From contig NZ_CP121634.1 in assembly GCF_029714945.1 (NCBI RefSeq), forward strand, positions 2,997,001-3,061,000: a stretch of 64,000 bases of DNA. Direction: 5' to 3'. How positions within the stretch are numbered: position 1 is the stretch's first letter; every line of letters starts with the position of its first letter. The position numbers and the translations under genes were made by a program. Below the pieces are notes generated by a model, which did no database searches, was not told the DNA's origin, and worked only from the letters and a program-made list of their open reading frames with translations. Source of the stretch: Bradyrhizobium sp. CIAT3101 (lineage in GTDB: Bacteria; Pseudomonadota; Alphaproteobacteria; Rhizobiales; Xanthobacteraceae). Below are positions 1 through 7,926 of this stretch, in pieces.

Positions 1-1
1 C

Positions 2-628
2 GTGCTCGACGGTCCGATCGGCGACGAGATCCTGGCGGCCATGGAGCCGGCGGGCCTGGTCGGTCTTGCCTATTACGACAGCGGCGCCCGCTCGATCTAC
101 ACCGTCAAGGCGCCGATCAAGTCGCTCGCAGACGTCAAGGGCCTGAAGATCCGCGTCCAGCAGTCCGACCTGTGGGTCGGCATGATCCAGAGCCTCGGCG
201 CCAATCCGACGCCGATGCCGTACGGCGAGGTCTACACCGCGCTCAAGACCGGTCTCGTGGACGCCGCCGAGAACAACTGGCCCTCCTACGAGTCCTCGCG
301 CCATTTCGAGGCCGCCAAGTTCTATAACGTGACCGAGCACTCGCTGGCCCCCGAGGTCCTCGTGATGTCCAAGAAGGTCTGGGACACGCTGAGCAAGGAG
401 GATCAGGCGATGATCCGCAAGGCGGCGAAGGAATCGGTGCCGGTCATGCGCAAGCTCTGGGACGAGCGTGAGGAAGCGTCGCGCAAGACCGTCGAGGCGG
501 CCGGCGTGCAGGTCGTCACGATCGCGAACAAGCAGGAGTTCGTGGACGCAATGAAGCCGGTCTACCAGAAGTTCGCCGGCGACGAGAAGCTCTCGAGCCT
601 CGTCAAGCGGATCCAGGACACCAAGTAA
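2..628 (+). CDS. dctP: TRAP transporter substrate-binding protein, 3' part
   Basis: This is the C-terminal 208 residues of a periplasmic DctP-family solute receptor; the reading frame is open at the window edge, so the signal peptide and first lobe lie outside. Visible family features are the lobe-spanning segment around LKIRVQQ, the region containing NNWPSYESS that helps form the carboxylate pocket, and a long C-terminal helix ending in KRIQDTK. In this family the receptor binds an organic acid and delivers it to the DctQM permease. Genes for both permease subunits follow directly, which supports the call. The ligand cannot be read from sequence; C4-dicarboxylates, sugar acids or aromatic acids are all possible. 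Confidence 0.9.
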   Translation: MLDGPIGDEILAAMEPAGLVGLAYYDSGARSIYTVKAPIKSLADVKGLKIRVQQSDLWVGMIQSLGANPTPMPYGEVYTALKTGLVDAAENNWPSYESSRHFEAAKFYNVTEHSLAPEVLVMSKKVWDTLSKEDQAMIRKAAKESVPVMRKLWDEREEASRKTVEAAGVQVVTIANKQEFVDAMKPVYQKFAGDEKLSSLVKRIQDTK

Positions 629-646
629 AACACAGCGGGGATCGGG

Positions 647-674
647 TCCGGTGTCGCCGCGAGGTGACACCGGA
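647..674 (+). terminator. Intercistronic hairpin between dctP and dctQ
   Basis: A perfect 9-bp stem (TCCGGTGTC pairing with GACACCGGA) encloses a 10-nt loop, just after the dctP stop and before the dctQ ribosome-binding site. There is no T-run. It is better explained as an mRNA-stabilising or attenuating hairpin that keeps receptor in excess over permease than as a full terminator. That role is an inference from position. Confidence 0.5.
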
Positions 675-694
675 TCCTCACAAGGAGGGGCGAG

Positions 695-1240
695 ATGACA
701 GACCCACACGTCGCAGACAACGAGCAGGAGGCGGGACGTCCGTCGACCAGTCTGCTGTCGCGGATCAATGCGCCCATCGCCCGGGCGGGGATGTACCTGT
801 CCGTGACCGGACTGCTCGTCATCGTCACCATCGTGTTCTACCAGGTGTTCGGGCGCTACGTTCTCAACTCCAGTCCGACCTGGACTGAAAATCTCGCGCT
901 GGTCCTGATCCTGTATGTCACGCTGATCGGCGCCGCCGTCGGCGTTCGCGATGCCGGACACATCGGCATGGACAGTCTGCTGGTGATGCTTCCGGATCAC
1001 CTGCGCGAGAAGGTCGAGCTCGTCATCCATGTCCTTGTGGCTCTGTTCGGCGTGGCGATGGTCTACAACGGCTGGATCCTCGGTGCTTCGGTCGGGACCG
1101 TGCATATCCCCAATCTCGGCTTCCCTGAGGTCGTTCGCTACGTGCCGCTGGTTGCCTCGGGCATTCTGATCGTCTCCTTTTCAATCGAGCACATCATTGC
1201 TCTCCTGCGTGGCGAAGAGGTCGTCCCCTCATGGAACTGA
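695..1240 (+). CDS. dctQ: TRAP transporter small permease DctQ
   Basis: A 181-residue inner-membrane protein with about four hydrophobic segments, the usual size and topology for DctQ. The first segment (MYLSVTGLLVIVTIVFYQVF) leads into the family motif region FGRYVLNSSPTWTENLAL, and a conserved RDAGHIGMD loop follows. A strong Shine-Dalgarno AAGGAGG at 682-688 fixes the ATG start. The end overlaps the next gene by 10 nt, typical of translationally coupled dctQM. DctQ binds the large permease and is required for sodium-coupled uptake of the ligand captured by the upstream receptor. Confidence 0.93.
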   Translation: MTDPHVADNEQEAGRPSTSLLSRINAPIARAGMYLSVTGLLVIVTIVFYQVFGRYVLNSSPTWTENLALVLILYVTLIGAAVGVRDAGHIGMDSLLVMLPDHLREKVELVIHVLVALFGVAMVYNGWILGASVGTVHIPNLGFPEVVRYVPLVASGILIVSFSIEHIIALLRGEEVVPSWN

Positions 1241-2523
1241 TTATTCTCGGCGCCACGTTCTTTGGCTTCCTGATCCTCGGCGTACCGGTCGCCTTTGCGA
1301 TCGGTCTCTCGGCCATCTGCACCATCCTCTATGAGGGCCTGCCGGTCGCCGTCATCTTCCAGCAGATGATGTCGGGGATGAACATCTTCTCGTTCCTGGC
1401 CATCCCGTTCTTCGTCTTCAGCGGTGAGCTGATGCTGCACGGCGGCGTTGCCGACAAGATCGTGCAACTCGCCAAGAATCTCGTCGGCCACATCCGCGGC
1501 GGTCTCGGCATGTCGAACGTGGTCGCCTGCACGCTGTTCGGCGGCGTCTCCGGCTCGCCCGTGGCCGACGTGTCGGCGATGGGCGCGGTGATGATCCCGA
1601 TGATGAAGAAAGAGGGGTTCGACACCGACTACGCCGTCAACGTCACCACCCACGCCTCGCTCGTCGGCGCGTTGATGCCGACCAGCCACAACATGATCAT
1701 CTACGCGCTCGCCGCCGGCGGCAAGGTCTCGATCGGTGCGCTGATCGCGGCCGGCCTCCTGCCGGCGCTGGTGCTGATGATCTGCATGCTGGTCGCCGCT
1801 TACGCCGTCGCAGTGAAGCGCGGCTATCCCGCCGGCAAGTTTCCCGGCTGGGCCGAGGTGTTTCGCTCGTTCGCGGCCGCTCTGCCGGGCCTCCTGATCG
1901 TCGGCATCATCCTGACGGGCATCCTGTCCGGCGTGTTCACGGCAACTGAATCTGCCGCTGTTGCCGTCACCTACACGATCGTGCTGACGTTCTTCATCTA
2001 CCGGACCATGACCTGGAACAACTTCCTGCACGCCGCCGCCAAGGCGGTGAAGACGACAGGCGTGGTGCTGCTGCTGATCGGCGTCTCCACCATGTTCCAG
2101 TATCTGATGGGCCTGTATGAGGTGGCCGACTTCGCCGGCGACCTGATGAGCAAGGTCTCCTCGCAGCCCTGGATGATCTTCCTGCTGATCAACATCATCC
2201 TGTTCGTGCTCGGCACGTTCATGGACATGGCGGCGACCATCCTGATCTGCACCCCGATTTTCCTGCCGATCGCGATGAAGGCGGGCATGGATCCGGTGCA
2301 GTTCGGCATGCTGATGCTGATCAACTGCGCGCTCGGGCTGAACACCCCACCGGTCGGCACCACGCAGTTCGTCGGTTGCGCCATCGGCGGCATCTCGGTG
2401 GGCGCGGTGATGCGGACCATCCTGCCGTTCTACGCCGCCCTGATCGCAGCGCTGATGTTCGTGACCTACGTCCCGGCCTTCTCGCTGTGGCTGCCCCGTC
2501 TGCTGATGGGATACAAGGGATAG
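1231..2523 (+). CDS. dctM: TRAP transporter large permease DctM
   Basis: A 430-residue, roughly twelve-span membrane protein of the DctM family, which forms the transport channel of the TRAP system. Recognisable family segments include SFLAIPFFVFSGELM, the glycine-rich GVSGSPVADVSAMG loop, LMPTSHNMIIYALAAG and the late LGLNTPPVGTTQF motif. It starts inside the 3' end of dctQ, in the arrangement ATGGAACTGA, so the two are coupled. Length and motif order look complete and intact. Confidence 0.95.
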   Translation: MELIILGATFFGFLILGVPVAFAIGLSAICTILYEGLPVAVIFQQMMSGMNIFSFLAIPFFVFSGELMLHGGVADKIVQLAKNLVGHIRGGLGMSNVVACTLFGGVSGSPVADVSAMGAVMIPMMKKEGFDTDYAVNVTTHASLVGALMPTSHNMIIYALAAGGKVSIGALIAAGLLPALVLMICMLVAAYAVAVKRGYPAGKFPGWAEVFRSFAAALPGLLIVGIILTGILSGVFTATESAAVAVTYTIVLTFFIYRTMTWNNFLHAAAKAVKTTGVVLLLIGVSTMFQYLMGLYEVADFAGDLMSKVSSQPWMIFLLINIILFVLGTFMDMAATILICTPIFLPIAMKAGMDPVQFGMLMLINCALGLNTPPVGTTQFVGCAIGGISVGAVMRTILPFYAALIAALMFVTYVPAFSLWLPRLLMGYKG

Positions 2524-2532
2524 CTGTCGTGC

Positions 2533-2556
2533 GTTCGCCGGCATTGGCCGGCGAAC
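2533..2556 (+). terminator. Hairpin after dctM
   Basis: A perfect 10-bp inverted repeat (GTTCGCCGGC and its complement) with an ATTG tetraloop starts ten bases past the dctM stop. There is no U-tract, so it is either a Rho-assisted terminator or a 3'-end stabiliser. The SDR gene that follows could be read through from the TRAP operon. Confidence 0.5.
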
Positions 2557-2601
2557 CGCGCTTGCGATAGTTTGCGTCACAGCAACAGGGAGAATCTGTC
2601 C

Positions 2602-3408
2602 GTGACTGACTATCGCAAGCTCTTCGACCTCACCGGCAAGACGGCCGTGGTGCTCGGCGCCGCATCGGGCATCGGCAAATCGTCGGCCGAGGCGCTGGCC
2701 GGGCTTGGCGCCCGCGTCGTCTGCGCCGATCGTGCGCTTGACGCGGCAGAGGCGACGGCTGCGGGCATCCGCGACAAGGGCGGCTGGGCGGAAGAAGCTA
2801 GCTGCGACGCCGCGAGCGCTGGCGACGTCAATGCGCTCGCCAAAACCGTGATGCAGAAATTTTCGCGGCTCGACATCGCCGTGACCACGCCCGGGCTCAA
2901 TATCCGCAAGACCATCCTCGACTATACCGAGGAGGATCTCGATCGCGTGCTGAACCTCAACGTCAAGGGCACGGTGTGGTTCTTCCAAGCCTTTGGCCGC
3001 ATCATGGTCGAGCAAAAGGGCGGCAGCATCATCGCCTGCTCGTCAGTGCGCGCGGTGACCATCGAGCCCGGCCTTGGCGTCTACGGATCGACCAAGGCGG
3101 CGATCGGTCTCCTGGTGAAGGGCTTTGCCTCCGAGGTCGGCCGCTCCGGCGTGCGCGTCAACGCGATCGCGCCGAGCATCGCCGAGACCGCGCTGACCAG
3201 CCCGTTCAAGCAGCGGCCCGACATCTACAATCTCTACGCCGGCCACACCGTGTTCAACCGCTGGAGCAGCGCCGACGAGGTCGCCACCGCCGTCGCCTAT
3301 CTCGCCTCCGATGCCGCGAGCTATGTCAGTGGCAGCACGCTCTTTGTCGACGGCGGCTGGACCGGGGTCGATGGCCCGCCGACCGGTCTCACCCAGCTGC
3401 ACACATAA
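2602..3408 (+). CDS. SDR family NAD(P)-dependent oxidoreductase
   Basis: A 268-residue classical short-chain dehydrogenase. The nucleotide-binding motif GAASGIG lies near residue 18, the catalytic Ser sits in ACSSVRAV, and the YxxxK pair is YGSTK. The usual NNAG structural motif reads TTPG here, a departure from consensus. GTG at 2602 is preferred to an upstream in-frame TTG because CAGGGAGA lies 9 bases before it. It follows the TRAP operon on the same strand, so it probably oxidises or reduces a hydroxy or keto form of the imported acid. Its stop is only nine bases from that of the converging ModA-like gene. The substrate is unknown. Confidence 0.88.
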   Translation: MTDYRKLFDLTGKTAVVLGAASGIGKSSAEALAGLGARVVCADRALDAAEATAAGIRDKGGWAEEASCDAASAGDVNALAKTVMQKFSRLDIAVTTPGLNIRKTILDYTEEDLDRVLNLNVKGTVWFFQAFGRIMVEQKGGSIIACSSVRAVTIEPGLGVYGSTKAAIGLLVKGFASEVGRSGVRVNAIAPSIAETALTSPFKQRPDIYNLYAGHTVFNRWSSADEVATAVAYLASDAASYVSGSTLFVDGGWTGVDGPPTGLTQLHT

Positions 3409-3417
3409 GGTTCGCAT

Positions 3418-4116
3418 CTAGCCGGCAAATCCGACGCGCTGGCGCAGCTCTTTGTGATCTGCGCCAGTGAGCAGGGCAATCAGCGCGGACGCTTCGTTCG
3501 GGTGCGCCGCTTGTGTGGTCACGCCAGCCGTGTACATCGTCACTAGCTCGCAGCCCGGCGGCAACGAACCCGACAGCGCGATGCCGTCGGTCGCGATGAT
3601 CTCGGTCGCCTGCGTGCACCCGATCGGCCGCGTCGCAGTGGACGTCGCCAGCTCGCGCATCGCCGTTGCGCCGTTCGGAAAGATCTTCAGGCGCGACGTG
3701 AGCTCATAGGCGATGCCGAGCTGATCCAGCACCTTTGCAACGTGTTGGCCCGCGGTCGAGGCCTTGGTGTCGGGAACGTAGATGGCGTCGGCGGAGCGCA
3801 GGACCTCGCGCAAATCGGCTTCCGTCCTTACGGTCACCCTGGGATCGCGGCTGCGGACCGCCAGCGCGGTCTCGACCCGGCCGACATCGGCGATCGAGGC
3901 GGGAACGACAAGCTTCTCCGCGGCAAGCTTTGCGAGGAGGGCCTGCGTCAGGATCACGAGATCGGCCGGCGTGCTCGCGCGCAGCTTGTCCGCCATGACA
4001 CCGACCGCGCCGAACTCGCCGTCGATGCCGAAGCCGGTCTTCGCCTTGAAGGCTTCGCTGAGGCCGCGCACCAGGCCTTGCGCCGCGCCGCCGCTCAAGA
4101 TGTTGACTGTGGTCAC
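3418..4116 (-). CDS. ModA-like substrate-binding domain protein without signal peptide
   Basis: A 232-residue protein resembling the molybdate-binding ModA/periplasmic-binding type 2 fold: an opening beta strand TTVNILSGGAAQGL, a segment rich in anion-binding Ser/Thr (RASTPADLVILT), and a C-terminal TAGVTTQAAHPNEASALI region. No signal peptide is visible from the GTG start, whose GTGA overlaps the stop of the molybdopterin-subunit gene by four bases. Further upstream residues are antisense-looking and lack a hydrophobic run. The tight coupling suggests a cytoplasmic role tied to the molybdenum hydroxylase, for example in metal or cofactor handling, but that is inference; a misassigned start hiding an export signal is the main alternative. 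Confidence 0.75.
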   Translation of the reverse strand: MTTVNILSGGAAQGLVRGLSEAFKAKTGFGIDGEFGAVGVMADKLRASTPADLVILTQALLAKLAAEKLVVPASIADVGRVETALAVRSRDPRVTVRTEADLREVLRSADAIYVPDTKASTAGQHVAKVLDQLGIAYELTSRLKIFPNGATAMRELATSTATRPIGCTQATEIIATDGIALSGSLPPGCELVTMYTAGVTTQAAHPNEASALIALLTGADHKELRQRVGFAG

Positions 4117-6242
4117 GATGCAAGCTCCATGGCTGCGATGATCTTGTCGCGTGTGATCGGGAGGTCGCGCACGCGCACGCCGAGGCAATCGGAAACCGCG
4201 TTGGCGATCGCCGCCGTCACCGGTCCGTGCGCGGCTTCGCCGGCGCCGACGGGCTCGATCTCCGGTCGCTGGATGATCTCGACATCGACCATGGGCACCT
4301 CGCTGAAGGTCAGGATCGGATAGCCCGTCCAGGAGGTCGATGTGATGCGCGACGGATCGAACCGGACGCGTTCTTTCAGCACCCAGCTCGTCGCCTGGAT
4401 CGCGCCGCCCTCGATCTGGTTGATGACGCCGTCCGGATTGATGGCCTCACCGACGTCCACCACCAGCGTGAGCCGCCTCACGCGGATGTCGTCGGTACCT
4501 TCGATCTCGGCGATGGCAGCGCAATAGGCGCCGGTGTTCTTGTAGCGGGCAAAGCCGACGCCATGGCCGATGCCGGATCGCCTCTCGGGTTTCCAGGCCG
4601 CGCGTCGCACCGCTGCGCAGATGACCTCGCGTGCCCGCTCGTCGCGGAGGAGCCGCAGGCGAAACGCGATCGGGTCCTCGCCGCGCAAGGCTGCGATTTC
4701 GTCGAGCAGGGATTCGATGGCGAACACGTTGCCCTGTGCGCCGAGAGTCCGCAGAGCCGAGGTGCGCACCGGCATGGTCAGCAGGCGGTGACTCGTGATC
4801 GTCCAGGCCGGTAGATCGTAGAGCGGAACGGAGTTGCGGTCGCCACCGCCGCCATTGGCGGCCGGTGGATTCGTCGAGATCATGCGAGGGTATGGACTTG
4901 CGATCTCGGATGCGGCGAGCAGGGCAGGCTGCGCCGCACGCCCGGGCCGCGCCGCGTGGCCGTTGCTCCAGATCGCATGGCGCCAGCCGACGACCTCGTT
5001 ATCCGCATCGAGATCGGCCTCGATCTCGATCGCCATCGCGGCGCCGAACGGTGCATGGGACATCTCGTCGTGGCGCGACCATTGCACCCGTACGGGACGG
5101 CCGCCGGCAGCTTTCGCCAGCAGCACGGCATCGAGCGCGACATCGTCGGCGGCATTGTGCCCGTAGCAGCCCGCGCCCTCCATATGCTCGACGACGATGT
5201 TCTCGGCCGGCAGCTTGAGCACGATCGCGAGATCGGCGCGGAGCAGATAGACGCCCTGGCTGTGCGTCCAGACATGGACCCGCTCGCCATCCCATCGCGC
5301 CATCGCGCAGGACGGTGCAATGGAGCCGTGTGCGATGTAAGGGCGGGTATATTGCCGGCGGAGCGTGCGTGCAGCCTTTGTCGTCACCGCCGCCTTGGTG
5401 TCGATGACGGTCGTTTCGACCGGCTGGCTTCTCAGGAAGCCAGCGAGATCGTTTTCATCCGGCAGCGGCTCGCCGGCCGTCCATGTCGCGCCCTTACGCA
5501 GGGCTTTCAGCGCCGCTTCCGCGGCGATCTCGCTGTCGGCGACGACGCCCGCAAAGCGACCGTCGCGGACGATCGCGATGAGCCCGGACACAGCGCGCGC
5601 GGCTTTTTCGTCGAGCGCAGTCAGCCTGGCGCCCGCGGTGTCCGGCCGCAGCACGCGTCCATGGACCAGCCCCGGCAACGCGTGGTCATGGATGAATCGC
5701 GGCCGCGCGAACACCTTGTCGGGTATGTCGACGCGCTGGACCGAATGCCCGGCGACCGCGCGCTTGGCGGCAGTCTTCGCCGAAGCCCCTGCGGTCGCAT
5801 CGTGATCCAGCGAGACGTCACCGGCCAGCTCCCAATAGCTGGTTCTGACATTACCGGGCCCGGAGATCGTGCCGTCCTCGACACCGAGCAGCGATGCGTC
5901 GACGCCGAGACGTTCCGAGGCTGCCGCGAGGAAGCGCTGGCGTATCTCGGCGCAGGCGTGGCGCAGCGCCCGGCCGGACTGCTGGATCGACAGGCTGCCG
6001 GAGGTGACACCCTCATTCGGGCTCGCAGCCGTCGAGGTGCGGATCATCTCGATGCGGCCGATCTCGACGTCGAGCTCGTCGGCTGCGATCTGCGCCAGTG
6101 CCGTGACGATGCCCTGGCCGATTTCGACCTTGCCGGGCGAGATCGCGACACGGCCTTCGCCGGTGAACTTCACCCAGGACGACAGTCTCGGATTGGCGGC
6201 GAGGCTGACCGGCAGTTTCGGGGTAGGCGCCGGCGCACTCAT
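4113..6242 (-). CDS. Xanthine dehydrogenase-family molybdopterin-binding subunit
   Basis: A 709-residue large subunit of the molybdenum hydroxylase family, closest in layout to IorB/NicB-type enzymes that hydroxylate N-heteroaromatic or aldehyde substrates. Visible features are the N-terminal EIGQGIVTALAQIAADEL segment, the internal a/b hammerhead around RVDIPDKVFARPRFIHD, and GAGEAAHGP near the C-terminus, whose Glu matches the catalytic base of the family. The ATG at 6242 overlaps the preceding 2Fe-2S gene (ATGA); 23 further in-frame residues upstream are not needed. No FAD subunit gene is nearby, so electrons probably pass from the Fe-S subunit to another acceptor. The substrate is not identifiable. 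Confidence 0.88.
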   Translation of the reverse strand: MSAPAPTPKLPVSLAANPRLSSWVKFTGEGRVAISPGKVEIGQGIVTALAQIAADELDVEIGRIEMIRTSTAASPNEGVTSGSLSIQQSGRALRHACAEIRQRFLAAASERLGVDASLLGVEDGTISGPGNVRTSYWELAGDVSLDHDATAGASAKTAAKRAVAGHSVQRVDIPDKVFARPRFIHDHALPGLVHGRVLRPDTAGARLTALDEKAARAVSGLIAIVRDGRFAGVVADSEIAAEAALKALRKGATWTAGEPLPDENDLAGFLRSQPVETTVIDTKAAVTTKAARTLRRQYTRPYIAHGSIAPSCAMARWDGERVHVWTHSQGVYLLRADLAIVLKLPAENIVVEHMEGAGCYGHNAADDVALDAVLLAKAAGGRPVRVQWSRHDEMSHAPFGAAMAIEIEADLDADNEVVGWRHAIWSNGHAARPGRAAQPALLAASEIASPYPRMISTNPPAANGGGGDRNSVPLYDLPAWTITSHRLLTMPVRTSALRTLGAQGNVFAIESLLDEIAALRGEDPIAFRLRLLRDERAREVICAAVRRAAWKPERRSGIGHGVGFARYKNTGAYCAAIAEIEGTDDIRVRRLTLVVDVGEAINPDGVINQIEGGAIQATSWVLKERVRFDPSRITSTSWTGYPILTFSEVPMVDVEIIQRPEIEPVGAGEAAHGPVTAAIANAVSDCLGVRVRDLPITRDKIIAAMELAS

Positions 6243-6709
6243 GACGTCGCCATCTCCGTCGCCGCCCGGAGGACGGCGCGGACCATGCGGTTCTGCGATC
6301 CGCAGCGGCACAGATTGCGATCGAGCGCCGTTCTAACCTCCGCCTCTGTCGGTGACGGATTGCGCTTCAGCAACGCCGCCGCGCTGATCAGGATCCCCGA
6401 GACGCAATAGCCGCATTGCATCGCCTGTTCGGAGATGAAGGTGCGTTGCAGCGGATGCGGTTGTTCGGCCGTGCCGAGGCCCTCCAGTGTGACGACTTGC
6501 TTGTCCGCCACCGACCACATCGGCATGTCACAGGAGGCCATCGCGCGGTCGTCGACCAGGACGTAGCAGGCGCCGCATTCGCCGGCGCCGCAGCCGAAAT
6601 GGGGACTGGTGATGCCGAGCCGGTTACGCAGCACGTCGAGCAGCGCTTGATCTGGATCGGCGTCCACTGCCACTGCCGCGCCGTTGAGCTGGAACTGAAT
6701 GGTGGGCAT
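6239..6709 (-). CDS. (2Fe-2S)-binding subunit of molybdenum hydroxylase
   Basis: A 156-residue small subunit with the two expected [2Fe-2S] clusters: a plant-ferredoxin-type N-terminal domain with the Cys cluster CGAGECGAC and a later Cys, and an all-helical C-terminal domain with CGYC and CRCG. These match the IorA/NicA/CoxS family. ATG at 6709 is chosen because it gives the canonical MPTIQFQLNG opening; in-frame sequence upstream adds nothing family-like. The gene lies 8 bases after the stop of the Bug-type receptor gene and overlaps the molybdopterin subunit by four bases, so receptor, enzyme subunits and ModA-like protein probably share one transcript. Confidence 0.92.
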   Translation of the reverse strand: MPTIQFQLNGAAVAVDADPDQALLDVLRNRLGITSPHFGCGAGECGACYVLVDDRAMASCDMPMWSVADKQVVTLEGLGTAEQPHPLQRTFISEQAMQCGYCVSGILISAAALLKRNPSPTEAEVRTALDRNLCRCGSQNRMVRAVLRAATEMATS

Positions 6710-6717
6710 GACCTGCC

Positions 6718-7692
6718 TCAGGACTTGTCGAACTTCTTGACGACATCCGCCCATTTCGCGATGTCGCCCCGCAGGAACTTGTCGAACTCCTCCGGCGTCA
6801 TCGACATGGGCACGGCACCCTGTTCGGTCCAGAGCTTGACGATGTCGGGCCGCTTCACCATCGCGTTCACGGCGGCGTTGAGCTTGTCGATGACGGGTTT
6901 TGGCGTGCCCACAGGGGCCATCAGGCCGAGCCAGATCGTCGCCTCATAGCCGGGAACACCGGCTTCGCCGGCGGTCGGCACATTGGGCAGCACTGCGGAG
7001 CGTTGTTGGCCGGTGGTCGCGAGTGCGCGGACCTGGTTCTCGCCGATGTTCGGCGCCATCGCGGGCACCGCGTCGATCATCATCTGCACCTGCCCGCCGA
7101 TCACGCCGCTGCGCGCCTCGCCGCTGTTGCGATAGGGGACATGGACGATTTCGATACCGGCCATCGCTTTGAACAGTTCGCCCGCCATGTGGTAGGGCGT
7201 GCCCTGGCCGGACGAGGCATAGTTCAATTTGCCCGGCTGCGTCCTGGCGAGCGCGATGAACTCTTGCAGCGTCTTCGCGAGAACTTGCGGGTTCACCACG
7301 ATGACGAGATCGGAATAGTTCACTGGTGCGATCGGCGCGAGGTCGCGCATCAACTCGTATTTGCGCTGCTCCGGCGTCAGCAACGATTCATTCGCGGTCT
7401 GGGTGTTGGACATCATCAGCAACGTGTAGCCGTCGGCCGGCGACTTCGCGGCCTCGACCGTGCCGATGACGCCACCGGCACCGGTGCGGTTCTCGACCAC
7501 GAAGGGCTGGCCAAAGCGCTCCTGCAGCACTTGGCCGATCAGCCGGGCCGCGACATCCGCCGGTCCGCCGGCGCCGAAGGGAACAACGATGCGGACTGCG
7601 TGCGCGGGGTAGCCTTGCGCCAGGGACGGGGTCGCGGAGAAAGCGGTGAGCAGGCCGGCGGCCAGCACCAGCATCAATTGTCGGGCCGTCAC
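6718..7692 (-). CDS. Bug-family tripartite tricarboxylate transporter receptor (orphan)
   Basis: A 324-residue periplasmic receptor of the TctC/Bug family. It begins with a signal peptide (LMLVLAAGLLTAFSATPSLAQ), followed by the family opening YPAHAVRIVVPFGAGGPADVAAR and later segments RTGAGGVIGT and NYASSGQGTPYHMAGE that shape the carboxylate pocket. GTG at 7692 has GGGAGG six bases upstream. No tctAB genes adjoin it. Bug receptors are often encoded without membrane partners and may share permeases or act as sensors. It is the first gene of the leftward molybdenum-hydroxylase block, suggesting that its ligand is a substrate or product of that enzyme. Confidence 0.92.
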   Translation of the reverse strand: MTARQLMLVLAAGLLTAFSATPSLAQGYPAHAVRIVVPFGAGGPADVAARLIGQVLQERFGQPFVVENRTGAGGVIGTVEAAKSPADGYTLLMMSNTQTANESLLTPEQRKYELMRDLAPIAPVNYSDLVIVVNPQVLAKTLQEFIALARTQPGKLNYASSGQGTPYHMAGELFKAMAGIEIVHVPYRNSGEARSGVIGGQVQMMIDAVPAMAPNIGENQVRALATTGQQRSAVLPNVPTAGEAGVPGYEATIWLGLMAPVGTPKPVIDKLNAAVNAMVKRPDIVKLWTEQGAVPMSMTPEEFDKFLRGDIAKWADVVKKFDKS

Positions 7693-7926
7693 ACCCACCT
7701 CCCTGAACTCGTTTTTATTGGCGGGCACTGTAGCGGCAGCGGGCGCAGACTGTCGACGCCTCACAAAGTCGATTTCGGCTGGAATATCGGGCCGTTTTCG
7801 GTGTGGCCGCGGGGCATTTCGCGGTCGCGGGAGGAACAGGCCGGGCGCACGGTTTGAGCATTTTGCATGGGCATTGCCGGATAAATGCCCTCGGCTGCCT
7901 CTTATTTTGGTGTTACCAAATTGGTC
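7693..7926. promoter_or_regulatory. Divergent control region, bug receptor / bis-MGD oxidoreductase
   Basis: This 234-bp space must hold the promoters of both divergent units. Two symmetric elements stand out near the rightward gene. One is a hairpin with GGGCATT pairing with AATGCCC (7869-7890). The other is a 6-bp inverted repeat TTTGGT-GTT-ACCAAA at 7906-7920, ending six bases before the ATG. The second is placed like a repressor operator or a translation-blocking element. No confident -35/-10 pair was found. Confidence 0.4.

Noticed and set aside
1138..3015. A 625-residue open frame on the minus strand opposite dctM and the SDR gene
   Set aside because: It is rich in His, Gln, Asp and Arg with no domain and lies antisense to two clear genes. 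Such frames arise from high third-position GC.
7693..7926. Molybdenum-cofactor riboswitch upstream of the bis-MGD oxidoreductase
   Set aside because: Only a simple 7-bp hairpin and a 6-bp dyad are seen; the conserved multi-stem core of that riboswitch class is not recognisable.
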